DNA of 10,191 bases from an uncultured Caryophanales bacterium (lineage in GTDB: Bacteria > Bacillota_I > Bacilli_A > Izemoplasmatales > Hujiaoplasmataceae): contig CALGNF010000089.1 of assembly GCA_937958685.1 (NCBI GenBank), positions 1 to 10,191 on the forward strand, read 5' to 3'. The translations under genes and the position numbers were made by a program. Below are positions 1 through 6,639 of this stretch, piece by piece. Each line of letters begins with the position of its first letter. Positions within the stretch are counted from its first letter, which is position 1. The notes below the pieces were generated by a model, which was not told the origin of the DNA, searched no databases, and worked only from the letters and a program-made list of their open reading frames with translations.

Positions 1-46
1 ACCACCGAGATCTACACTCTTTCCCTACACGACGCTCTTCCGATCT
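1..46 (+). other. Illumina P5/TruSeq adapter remnant (artefact)
   Basis: These 46 bases match the 3' part of the standard Illumina P5 plus read-1 sequencing primer sequence, ending in the GCTCTTCCGATCT ligation junction. They are not genomic. The reverse complement of the same adapter closes the contig at 10148-10191. Genuine sequence starts at about base 47. Confidence 0.98.
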
Positions 47-66
47 AAGCGACCGTCAAGGCTCAT
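47..66 (-). CDS. rqcH: Partial 5' end of a divergent gene, probably RqcH/NFACT family
   Basis: Reading leftwards from an ATG at 66-64, the minus strand encodes Met-Ser-Leu-Asp-Gly-Arg and then runs into the adapter at 46. Seen directly: an ATG, a weak GGTGG ribosome-binding-like stretch about five bases upstream, and an extended -10 promoter at 91-83. From family knowledge, the ribosome quality control protein RqcH (YloA/FbpA, NFACT family) very often begins Met-Ser/Ala-Phe/Leu-Asp-Gly, and in Bacillus subtilis yloA lies a few genes from gmk. RqcH binds stalled 50S subunits and adds C-terminal alanine tails to nascent chains. The identification is an inference from six residues plus context. 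An in-frame ATG at 84-82 would add six residues (Met-Asp-Trp-Val-Val-Gln), but it lies inside the -10 region. Confidence 0.5.
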
Positions 67-82
67 TTGAACCACCCAGTCC

Positions 83-91
83 ATTATATCA
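83..91 (-). promoter_or_regulatory. Extended -10 promoter for the divergent gene
   Basis: On the minus strand these bases read TGATATAAT, a perfect extended -10 element (TGn plus TATAAT). The -35 position about 17 bases upstream (111-106) is only T-rich, which is normal for extended -10 promoters. The predicted transcription start is near 76, giving a leader of about ten bases before the ATG at 66. The element sits back to back with the gmk promoter. Confidence 0.55.
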
Positions 92-115
92 CAACCGGGA
101 AATAACAAAAAAAAT

Positions 116-144
116 TTTACTATTTTCGTAGAATGTGGTATTAT
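116..144 (+). promoter_or_regulatory. Promoter of gmk-rpoZ
   Basis: A -35 element TTTACT (116-121) lies 17 bases from a -10 element TATTAT (139-144). TG at 136-137 makes it an extended -10. Transcription would start near 151, about 27 bases before the preferred gmk start. The upstream A/T tract at 108-118 could act as an UP element. Confidence 0.6.
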
Positions 145-177
145 ATTGCATAATGTCGCAAAAAAGGGGGAATGCCG

Positions 178-810
178 GTGAAGCTGAACGAACGCGGTCT
201 GCTGGTGGTCATGAGTGGCCCGTCCGGTGTCGGAAAAGGCACAATCCGCAAAGCCCTCTTCCAAATGCCCGACAACAATTTCTGTTACTCGGTCTCGATG
301 ACGACCAGGAAGCCTCGCGAGGGCGAAACAGACGGTGTCGATTACTTTTTTGTCTCGCGGGAGGAATTCGAACGCAAGATCGCCAGTGGCGAACTCCTGG
401 AATACGCGGAATTCGTCGGTGAGTATTACGGAACGCCCAAAGCCTTCATCGAGAACAAACTCGCCTCCGGCAAGGAAGTCATCATGGAAATCGAGGTGCA
501 GGGGGCCCTCCAGGTCAGGGAGAAAATGCCCGAGGCCGTCTTCATCTTCATCGTGCCGCCCTCACGCCAGGCGCTGATCGATAGGCTAAGGGAACGCGGC
601 ACGGAAAAACTGAAGGATATCGACAAACGCGTCCAAAAGGCGGAACGGGAATTCAACCTCGCCTACAAATACGATTACATCGTCGTCAACGACGAAGTCT
701 ACAACGCCGCTGACAGGATCTATGCGATCATCCGGGCCGAGCACGCGAAAACTGAACGCTCGATCCATATGTACAACAAACTCATGGAGGAAAAAGAAAG
801 TGGCAAATAA
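178..810 (+). CDS. gmk: Guanylate kinase
   Basis: Cytosolic enzyme that phosphorylates GMP (or dGMP) with ATP to GDP, an essential step of guanine nucleotide synthesis and salvage. The product is 210 residues, normal for the family. Numbered from the GTG start, the P-loop GPSGVGKGT is at about 14-22, the GMP-binding TTRKPREGE segment at 42-50, the EIEVQGA segment at 104-110, and the arginine-rich lid RLRERGTE at 136-143. I chose GTG at 178 because the ribosome binding site AAGGGGG (164-170) lies 7 bases before it. The in-frame ATG at 172 would be only one base from that site, although it remains the usual alternative (212 residues). The next two genes also start with GTG. rpoZ overlaps the end of this gene by 11 bases, so the two are almost certainly cotranscribed and translationally linked. 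The gmk-rpoZ pair is conserved in Bacillota. Confidence 0.97.
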   Translation: MKLNERGLLVVMSGPSGVGKGTIRKALFQMPDNNFCYSVSMTTRKPREGETDGVDYFFVSREEFERKIASGELLEYAEFVGEYYGTPKAFIENKLASGKEVIMEIEVQGALQVREKMPEAVFIFIVPPSRQALIDRLRERGTEKLKDIDKRVQKAEREFNLAYKYDYIVVNDEVYNAADRIYAIIRAEHAKTERSIHMYNKLMEEKESGK

Positions 811-1012
811 AAACACCGAAGGTCTCAGATATCCCTCGATCGATGATCTGTTGGAAGTCATCGATTCGAAATACAAACTGGCATACATCGCCGCCAAACG
901 CGCCAAGATCATCAAGCAGGACAACTTCTCCTCGGTCGACAACAAGTGCGTCAAGCCGGTCGGACAGGCGCTTGAGGAAATCCTGGCGTCCAAGGTGAAA
1001 GCGGAATTCTAA
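800..1012 (+). CDS. rpoZ: DNA-directed RNA polymerase omega subunit
   Basis: Small subunit that wraps the C-terminal region of beta' and helps assemble and stabilise RNA polymerase. The product is 70 residues, typical of the family. Near the N terminus it shows the family signature YPSIDDLL (11-18), then DSKYKLAYIAAKRAK (22-36), the conserved helical omega/RPB6 segment in which the A-x-R-A core recurs. The C-terminal helix VGQALEEILASKV completes the domain. The start is a GTG at 800, inside the last codons of gmk, with ribosome binding site GGAGG (786-790) nine bases upstream. In-frame upstream ATGs lie within gmk and would add residues foreign to the family. It is the last gene of the gmk-rpoZ operon; a terminator begins at its stop codon. 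Confidence 0.95.
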   Translation: MANKNTEGLRYPSIDDLLEVIDSKYKLAYIAAKRAKIIKQDNFSSVDNKCVKPVGQALEEILASKVKAEF

Positions 1013-1037
1013 ACAGTCGCAAGGCTGTTTTTTTCTT
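1011..1037 (+). terminator. Rho-independent terminator after rpoZ
   Basis: AAACAGTC (1011-1018) pairs with GGCTGTTT (1023-1030), with one G-T wobble, around a GCAA tetraloop (1019-1022). A run of seven Ts follows (1028-1034). GNRA tetraloops stabilise hairpins. The stem includes the last two bases of the rpoZ stop codon, so termination follows rpoZ immediately and separates this operon from polC. Confidence 0.85.
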
Positions 1038-1073
1038 CGCTGTCAACCAAAGGCGATGCTTTTGACCCTCATA

Positions 1074-1082
1074 TGATATAAT
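1074..1082 (+). promoter_or_regulatory. Extended -10 promoter of polC
   Basis: TGATATAAT is a perfect extended -10 element. No good -35 box lies 16-18 bases upstream; TTGACC at 1062-1067 is only nine bases away and therefore cannot pair with it. The predicted start near 1089 gives a 20-base leader carrying the GGAG ribosome binding site at 1097-1100. Confidence 0.6.
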
Positions 1083-1108
1083 AATAATGAAGATTTGGAG
1101 ATGATAGC

Positions 1109-4100
1109 GTGAACGGCAACCTGAAACGGCTTTTGGAAACCCTCGGGATCCAGGATGAAGTCATCGGCGAATATGGATTGATCAATGAGATCGAAGTCGA
1201 TCCCGTCCGCAACAGCTGGACGTTTTCGTTCGTCTTCGAGCGACCGGTGCCGATCTTGCGCTACCGGCATTTCATGAAGCGGCTTCAAGAATTGCCAGAA
1301 CTCATCAAAAGTGTCGAGCACGTCGACTTCCGCGTGGAATTCCAAAGCGTCTCCGACGAGGATCTGCTCGACTATTATCACTATGTCATCGATCTGCTCA
1401 CCGAAGAGGACAAACGCTATCTGCCGCTCAAGGATTACGTGACCGACATCGAGAACGGCACCGTGAAGATCATTGTCCCCCCGGGAGCCCGGACCGCGAG
1501 CATGTTCCGCAAGGAAATCGAAGCCGAACTTGGACACAACGGCTTTGCGACCACGGTCAGGATCGAAGTCGACGAGATGCTGGCGGCGATCGAAACGGAG
1601 ATCGACAAAGCCAACACGACCTTCGTCATCTCCAACCAGGGCGTTCAGACGCAAGTGGCGCTCAGATATGAACAACTATACGAAGACAAACCCGTCGACA
1701 ATGATTTCATGCCGATCCGCAAACTGCCGGTCGACGAGATCGCGCTCGAGGAATATCGGGCCAAGAACGGCAACAAAGCCAACTTCACCGTCAAAGGCCG
1801 GATCGTCATGGTGGAAATGCGGGACGCCCGGAACAATGCCGAATGCAACATCATCCTGACCGACGGCGACGATTCGGTTTCGATCAAGAAACGGGTCGGT
1901 TCATCGGATGAGCGCAGTTTCTGCCTGTCGCTCCATGAGGGCCTCGGCCTGATGGTCTCCGGATATGCGCAGTACAACGCCTATTATGGCGAGGTGATCA
2001 TCAACGCGATCGGCATGGCGAAATCAAACCTGCCGTTACCGAGGACAAATCGCACCGACAATGCCGTTGAGAAACGCGTCGAACTGCATCTGCACACGAA
2101 AATGTCGGCGCTTGACGGCGTCAACACGATCGAGGAATACGTCGAGCGGGCGCAACTGTGGGGACACTCCGCGATCGGATTGACCGACCACGGGTCGGTG
2201 CAGTCCTTTCCCGAGTTGTTCAAAATCGCCAAAAAAAGTGGGGTCAAACCGCTATACGGACTGGAACTTGTCTTTGTCAATGACGAAGACGTCACCGTGA
2301 CCAGGGGCGAGACCCAACAGATGCTCAGGGATGCGACATTCGTCATTCTCGATATCGAGACAACCGGACTGTCGGTGCTCTACGACACCCTGATCGAGAT
2401 CGCTGCCGTCAAGATCAAGGGTGAGACGATCATCGGCGAATTTTCTTCGCTGATCGATCCCAAGAAGCCGATCAGCAAATTCACATCCGAACTGACGGGA
2501 ATCACCAACCAGATGGTCAAGGGACAGCCGGGCATCGACAAAGTCCTCCGAGAATTTCACGACTTCAGCAAAGACACGATCCTCGTCGCCCACAACGCCG
2601 ATTTCGATCTGGGCCATATTTACCACAACTATAAAGAATACGGCATCAACGTCGCGGTCCAACCGTCGATCGACACCCTGACGCTGGCAAAGATCCTCTA
2701 CCCCGACAAAAGCAGTTATTCCCTGGAACGCCTGTGCCGGTTGCTCAAGGTCAGCTTAAGCGACCATCATCGGGCCTTAAACGACGCCAAAGCCACTGCG
2801 GAAATCTTTCTGCACATGCTCAAGCATCTGAAAAAAGACGGCATCAACCGCTTTCAGGACATCAATCTCTTGATCGACCGCAAAGAAGTCTACAAATACC
2901 CCTATCCGAAACACATCAACCTGATCGTCAAGAAGCAGGAAGGTTTGAAGAACCTCTATAAAGTGCTCTCGCAGGCGCTCACGACCTATTACGACAAGGA
3001 TGGCAAGATCGTCAAGTCGGTCCTGGATCGACATCGCAAGGGGCTTCTGGTCGCCTCTGGCTGCCGCAACTCCGATTTCTATGAGATCGCGATGACGAAA
3101 ACCAAACCAGAGTTAAAGGAAGCAGCGACCTATTATGACTTTCTCGAGGTGCAACCCGTCTCCACGTTCAGCTATTTGGCCGACCAGATGCCGGAATGGC
3201 AAAACGTTATCCAGGATGTGACCCGACGCATCATCGAGGTCGGCCGGGAACTCAACATTCCCGTCTGCGCCACAGGCGATGTCCATCACCTCGACCCCGA
3301 AGACAAGATCCTGCGCGAGATCATGATCAACACACCCCTGGTCGGCGGGGGGTTCCACAAGTTGTACTACGAAACGGACAAACCGTCGCAGCACTATCTG
3401 ACGACCGAGGAAATGCTGAGCGAGTTCGCCTTCCTTGGGGATGAGACCGCCTACGAGATCGTTGTCAAGAATCCCAACATGATCGCTGACTCCATCGACG
3501 AGATCACGATTTTTCCGAAAGGATTGTTTGCGCCGACCGATGAGTTTCTCGCCGAAGCCGGTGTCCCCTCGATCAAGATCAAGGTTGAGACGATGGTCCG
3601 CGAGCGCGCGGAGAAACTCTATGGCGATCCCCTGCCACAGTTGGTGAAGCAGCGGCTCGACAAGGAACTATCCAGCATCATCGACAACCAGTTTGCGACG
3701 ATCTACTACATCTCGCATCTCCTTGTCAAGAAATCGCTGGACGATGGTTATCTTGTCGGATCGCGGGGTTCTGTCGGCTCCAGTCTGGTCGCGACTCTGA
3801 TGGACATCACGGAAGTCAATCCCCTGCCGCCCCATTATCTGTGCCCCAAGTGCCGTTTCTCGGCCTTCAAGAAAACCGAGGACGAGCGCCGCGTGCACGG
3901 AACAACCGATTTTGAGCAGAAAATCCAAAGGTTGCTCGAGCGGACCGACTGCGGCTGGGACTTGCCGGCGCAGGCGTGCCCGGTCTGCGGCACCCAGCTG
4001 CGCAAGGACGGCCACGACATCCCCTTCGAGACTTTCCTCGGCTTCGAGGGCAACAAGACACCGGACATCGACCTGAATTTCTCCGGTGACTACCAGAGCG

Positions 4101-5578
4101 AGGTCCATGAGTACATCCGCCGCCTGTTCGGTCCAAACTATGCGTTCCGGGCGGGAACGATCGGCACTTGTGCCGCGAAGACCGCCTACGCGATGGTCCG
4201 CGATTATTATGAGCAGCTCAGCGATAAACGGGAAAAGCAAGGGCTTCCCGGTTTGAAGATCCGCCGCGCCGAAATGGAACGCCTGGCGCGCGGCATCGAA
4301 GGTTCAAAGCGCACGAGCGGCCAGCATCCGGGCGGGATCGTCGTCGTGCCCTCCAACAAGGAGATCTTCGACATCACGCCCATCCAGTTTCCCGGCGATT
4401 CGACGGACACTTCCTGGAAAACCACCCATTACGACTACCACACCTTCGAGGCGAACCTCTTCAAGCTCGATGTCCTCGGCCATGACGATCCGACGATGAT
4501 CAAGTATCTGATGGAGTTTGTCAAGTGTGATCCCTTGGACTTCCCCTTCTCCGATCCCAAGGACATACCCGTCGACGACCGCGAGGTCTATAAACTCCTC
4601 TCCGGCACCGAGATCATCAATCTTTCGTCAGCCGACATCGATTCCGAAGTCGCCTCCTACGGGATCCCCGAATTCGGCACCAATTTCGTCCGGGGCATGC
4701 TTCGGGATTCCCGGCCGCAGAGTTTTTCCGAACTTGTGAAGATTTCCGGACTCAGCCACGGGACCGACGTCTGGAACGGCAATGCCCAGGATCTGATCAC
4801 GAATCGCCGCCGCGAATTCGGACGCGTCGATTTCAAAGACATCATCGGCTGTCGCGACGACATCATGGTCGATCTGATCAATTATGGGATGCAGCCGACG
4901 GTCGCATTTGAAATCATGGAATTCGTCCGCAAGGGCAAAGCGCCGGTAAATCCCGAAAAATGGGGAACTTACGCTGATTTGATGCGCCAGAGCAACGTTC
5001 CCGAATGGTACATCTGGTCCTGCAGCAAGATCAAGTACATGTTTCCCAAAGCCCATGCGACCGCCTACGTCCTGATGGCGATGCGGATCGCCTGGTTCAA
5101 ACTCTACAAGCCGATCTATTTCTATTCCGGTTACTTCTCCAAGCGCAGCGACCAGTTCGATGTGGATGCTTTCTACCAGGGCGAGGAGGGCATCAGACGC
5201 CGGATGAAGGACATCAACGACAAAGGCAACAATGCCACCGACAAAGAGAAGAATCTCTATACCGTTCTGGAGCTGGCGCTCGAGATGGTCAAGCGCGGTT
5301 TTGCTTTCGCTCCGATCGACATCAACCGCTCGCATGCGACCAACTTCCTCGTCGAAGCCGACAAGAAGTCCTTGCTTTTACCATTCATCGTCATCGAGTC
5401 GCTTGGGTTGGCCGCGGCCAATTCGATTGTCGAGGCTCGCAACGAAAAACCGTTCATCTCGAAACAAGACATCCGCACCCGGACAAAGCTGACGAAAACA
5501 CTCTTCGATCGTCTGGAGGACCTCGGTGTTTTCGACGACATGATCGAAAACGACCAGATTTCCCTGTTCGACCTGTAG
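1109..5578 (+). CDS. polC: DNA polymerase III PolC-type alpha subunit with 3'-5' exonuclease
   Basis: Main replicative DNA polymerase of low-GC Gram-positive bacteria, with proofreading in the same chain. The product is 1489 residues, close to or slightly above the usual length. Domains in order: N-terminal PolC domain (about 1-215); OB fold (about 220-305); PHP domain starting with HLHT (327-330) and TDHG (359-362) and resuming at GDVHH (723-727); a DEDDh exonuclease inserted in the PHP domain with DIETTG (415-420), HNADFD (495-500) and H554/D559; and the polymerase core. The core shows GSRGSVGSS (884-892), catalytic aspartates in PDIDLNFSG (D986, D988), and the probable third aspartate D1121 in KLDVLG. 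Two CxxC pairs (C912/C915, C957/C960) form the PolC zinc module. The chain ends in QISLFDL, a beta-clamp binding motif. The start is GTG, with GGAG eight bases upstream. The frame is intact, all catalytic motifs are present, and the stop is TAG. Its own promoter precedes it, and no clear terminator follows before the next gene. Confidence 0.98.
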   Translation: MNGNLKRLLETLGIQDEVIGEYGLINEIEVDPVRNSWTFSFVFERPVPILRYRHFMKRLQELPELIKSVEHVDFRVEFQSVSDEDLLDYYHYVIDLLTEEDKRYLPLKDYVTDIENGTVKIIVPPGARTASMFRKEIEAELGHNGFATTVRIEVDEMLAAIETEIDKANTTFVISNQGVQTQVALRYEQLYEDKPVDNDFMPIRKLPVDEIALEEYRAKNGNKANFTVKGRIVMVEMRDARNNAECNIILTDGDDSVSIKKRVGSSDERSFCLSLHEGLGLMVSGYAQYNAYYGEVIINAIGMAKSNLPLPRTNRTDNAVEKRVELHLHTKMSALDGVNTIEEYVERAQLWGHSAIGLTDHGSVQSFPELFKIAKKSGVKPLYGLELVFVNDEDVTVTRGETQQMLRDATFVILDIETTGLSVLYDTLIEIAAVKIKGETIIGEFSSLIDPKKPISKFTSELTGITNQMVKGQPGIDKVLREFHDFSKDTILVAHNADFDLGHIYHNYKEYGINVAVQPSIDTLTLAKILYPDKSSYSLERLCRLLKVSLSDHHRALNDAKATAEIFLHMLKHLKKDGINRFQDINLLIDRKEVYKYPYPKHINLIVKKQEGLKNLYKVLSQALTTYYDKDGKIVKSVLDRHRKGLLVASGCRNSDFYEIAMTKTKPELKEAATYYDFLEVQPVSTFSYLADQMPEWQNVIQDVTRRIIEVGRELNIPVCATGDVHHLDPEDKILREIMINTPLVGGGFHKLYYETDKPSQHYLTTEEMLSEFAFLGDETAYEIVVKNPNMIADSIDEITIFPKGLFAPTDEFLAEAGVPSIKIKVETMVRERAEKLYGDPLPQLVKQRLDKELSSIIDNQFATIYYISHLLVKKSLDDGYLVGSRGSVGSSLVATLMDITEVNPLPPHYLCPKCRFSAFKKTEDERRVHGTTDFEQKIQRLLERTDCGWDLPAQACPVCGTQLRKDGHDIPFETFLGFEGNKTPDIDLNFSGDYQSEVHEYIRRLFGPNYAFRAGTIGTCAAKTAYAMVRDYYEQLSDKREKQGLPGLKIRRAEMERLARGIEGSKRTSGQHPGGIVVVPSNKEIFDITPIQFPGDSTDTSWKTTHYDYHTFEANLFKLDVLGHDDPTMIKYLMEFVKCDPLDFPFSDPKDIPVDDREVYKLLSGTEIINLSSADIDSEVASYGIPEFGTNFVRGMLRDSRPQSFSELVKISGLSHGTDVWNGNAQDLITNRRREFGRVDFKDIIGCRDDIMVDLINYGMQPTVAFEIMEFVRKGKAPVNPEKWGTYADLMRQSNVPEWYIWSCSKIKYMFPKAHATAYVLMAMRIAWFKLYKPIYFYSGYFSKRSDQFDVDAFYQGEEGIRRRMKDINDKGNNATDKEKNLYTVLELALEMVKRGFAFAPIDINRSHATNFLVEADKKSLLLPFIVIESLGLAAANSIVEARNEKPFISKQDIRTRTKLTKTLFDRLEDLGVFDDMIENDQISLFDL

Positions 5579-5627
5579 TTCACTAAATTCTCATCGAATC
5601 TTCATGGTATCTTGTCACAATATCGGT

Positions 5628-5633
5628 TATAAT
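5628..5633 (+). promoter_or_regulatory. Possible -10 box before the Bax inhibitor-like gene
   Basis: A perfect TATAAT lies 31 bases before the next start codon, in an AT-rich gap. No convincing -35 box lies at the right distance, and the TG of an extended -10 is missing, with only a G at the -14 position. It may drive the downstream gene alone or supplement readthrough from polC, since I see no terminator hairpin between the two genes. Confidence 0.35.
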
Positions 5634-5664
5634 TTAACTAGTAACAATAAGGAGGATTCTGCTT

Positions 5665-6372
5665 ATGAGCTTGTTCCGTCACACCAATCCCGTGATCAAT
5701 TCCGTCAGTTCCGAGGGAGCCTATGCGGCCGATCGCGTCACTTATCTGAATGTCGCCTTGCGTACATTGATCTTGATCGGCTTGGCCGTTGTTTCCGCCT
5801 ATGTCACAATCGGCTATCTCGCCGAAATCGGCTTCGGCGTCTTGATCGGAGCGGTCGTCATTGGTTTCATCAGTGTCATCATCGGCACCCGTTCGGTCAG
5901 ACTGGCTCCATATTTTGCCATTCTCTACGCGTTGAGCGAAGGCGTCTTGCTCGGATTCATCTCCTTCATTTTTGCGGCGCTATATGAGGGCATCGTCCCG
6001 ACGGCAATCATGACGACGGTAATCGTGCTGCTCGTGATGCTGCTTCTGTATTCCTCCGGAGTCATCAAGGTCACCCGGCGGTTCGCCTCGATCATGGTCG
6101 TCGCCTTGATTTCCGTGATCATCATGTCGATTGTCCCGATGATCATCCCCAGCCTCTATTATTCCGGCCTCTACTTCCTGATCTGCGGCGTGTCCGCAGT
6201 CCTGAGTGCCCTGTTTCTTTTGTTGGATTTCGAAAGCATCAAGACCTGCGTCGAGATGGGCACCGACCAGCGTTATGGCTGGGTTCTGGCGCTCGGACTG
6301 ATGGTGACATTGGTGTGGATCTACTTCGAGATTTTGAGGTTGCTGGCAATTTTCGCGAGAAACCGCAAATAG
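5665..6372 (+). CDS. Bax inhibitor-1/YccA-like multi-pass membrane protein
   Basis: Integral membrane protein of 235 residues with seven predicted helices at about 31-50, 56-74, 81-105, 109-130, 140-160, 166-188 and 205-229. The layout resembles the bacterial subfamily with an N-terminal FRxxNPV motif (here FRHTNPV, 4-10), a YSSGVIKVT segment (129-137), LLDFESIK (186-193) and the C-terminal RYGWVLALGLMVTLVWIYFE then ILRLLAIF. I believe this is the Pfam BaxI_1 type rather than the classic YetJ/YbhL type, from memory of the motifs. Related proteins such as Bacillus YetJ act as pH-sensitive calcium leak channels. D188 in helix 6 and E222 in helix 7 could play the paired acidic role, but that is inference and the substrate is unknown. 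The start ATG has an ideal AAGGAGG (5649-5655) nine bases upstream. It sits between polC and the pheST leader with no obvious functional link to either. Confidence 0.88.
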   Translation: MSLFRHTNPVINSVSSEGAYAADRVTYLNVALRTLILIGLAVVSAYVTIGYLAEIGFGVLIGAVVIGFISVIIGTRSVRLAPYFAILYALSEGVLLGFISFIFAALYEGIVPTAIMTTVIVLLVMLLLYSSGVIKVTRRFASIMVVALISVIIMSIVPMIIPSLYYSGLYFLICGVSAVLSALFLLLDFESIKTCVEMGTDQRYGWVLALGLMVTLVWIYFEILRLLAIFARNRK

Positions 6373-6374
6373 GG

Positions 6375-6402
6375 TTGCGAAATAGCCACGAAGTGATATA
6401 AT
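6375..6402 (+). promoter_or_regulatory. Promoter of the pheST T-box operon
   Basis: A -35 element TTGCGA (6375-6380) is followed, 16 bases on, by the extended -10 TGATATAAT (6394-6402). The predicted transcript starts near 6409, just before Stem I of the T-box. The promoter begins only three bases after the stop codon of the preceding gene. Confidence 0.7.
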
Positions 6403-6408
6403 GATTTT

Positions 6409-6622
6409 ATCAATAACTCGCTGAAGAAGGACTAGTACTCGGATCTTCAACCCAATAGAGACGGGCAGGTTGGTGGAATGCCCGGTTGATGCCGACGAAT
6501 TCACCTTCCGAGAGGGACCAATCATCCCCGCTGGCAGGCGTTATCGGCATCGAGCGCCGGAACATTTCGGAACTAAGGTGGTACCGCGGTTGTCAATCGC
6601 CCTTTTTTGAGGGCGATTTTTC
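6409..6622 (+). promoter_or_regulatory. T-box riboswitch, tRNA-Phe specific (UUC specifier)
   Basis: Leader RNA that senses uncharged tRNA-Phe and turns on pheST by preventing termination. Stem I can be drawn: GAAGG (6426-6430) with CCTTC (6504-6508), CGG (6440-6442) with CCG (6492-6494), TCAAC (6447-6451) with GTTGA (6485-6489), and CGGGC (6462-6466) with GCCCG (6480-6484). The specifier loop has AGTA (6434-6437) on its 5' side and the Phe codon TTC (6500-6502) followed by A on its 3' side. The AGAGA motif (6457-6461) and the distal GGTTGGTGGAA loop are canonical. The conserved T-box AAGGTGGTACCGCG is at 6575-6588; its bulge TGGT pairs with an ACCA tRNA end. In the antiterminator, AAGG (6575-6578) pairs with CCTT (6601-6604) and GCGGTT (6586-6591) with AATCGC (6595-6600), which consumes the 5' arm of the terminator. 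Confidence 0.95.
6595..6622 (+). terminator. Regulated terminator of the T-box leader
   Basis: AATCGCCC (6595-6602) pairs with GGGCGATT (6611-6618) around a T-rich eight-base loop, followed by a T run to 6621. Its 5' arm is shared with the antiterminator, so the two folds exclude each other. With charged tRNA-Phe the hairpin forms and stops transcription 18 bases before pheS. Confidence 0.9.
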
Positions 6623-6639
6623 TTTATCAGGAGGGATAC

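Noticed and set aside
25..264. A 79-codon minus-strand frame across the left end.
   Set aside because: It reads antisense through gmk and ends in adapter sequence. Only its central MSLDGR segment, starting from the ATG at 66, is a credible gene start.
1062..1067. TTGACC as the -35 box of the polC promoter.
   Set aside because: It is only nine bases from the TATAAT at 1077. At the correct spacing, the downstream -10 candidate TAATGA is poor. The extended -10 alone is a better explanation.
1043..1675. Long minus-strand open frames opposite polC (also 3668-4240 and 4628-5335).
   Set aside because: They are antisense shadows of a GC-rich coding sequence with no ribosome binding site or recognisable motif, and polC is unambiguous on the other strand.
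5604..5987. A 127-codon plus-strand frame overlapping the start of the Bax inhibitor-like gene.
   Set aside because: It lacks a ribosome binding site and has a low-complexity, Arg/His-rich product typical of an out-of-frame reading. The overlapping frame has seven clear membrane helices.
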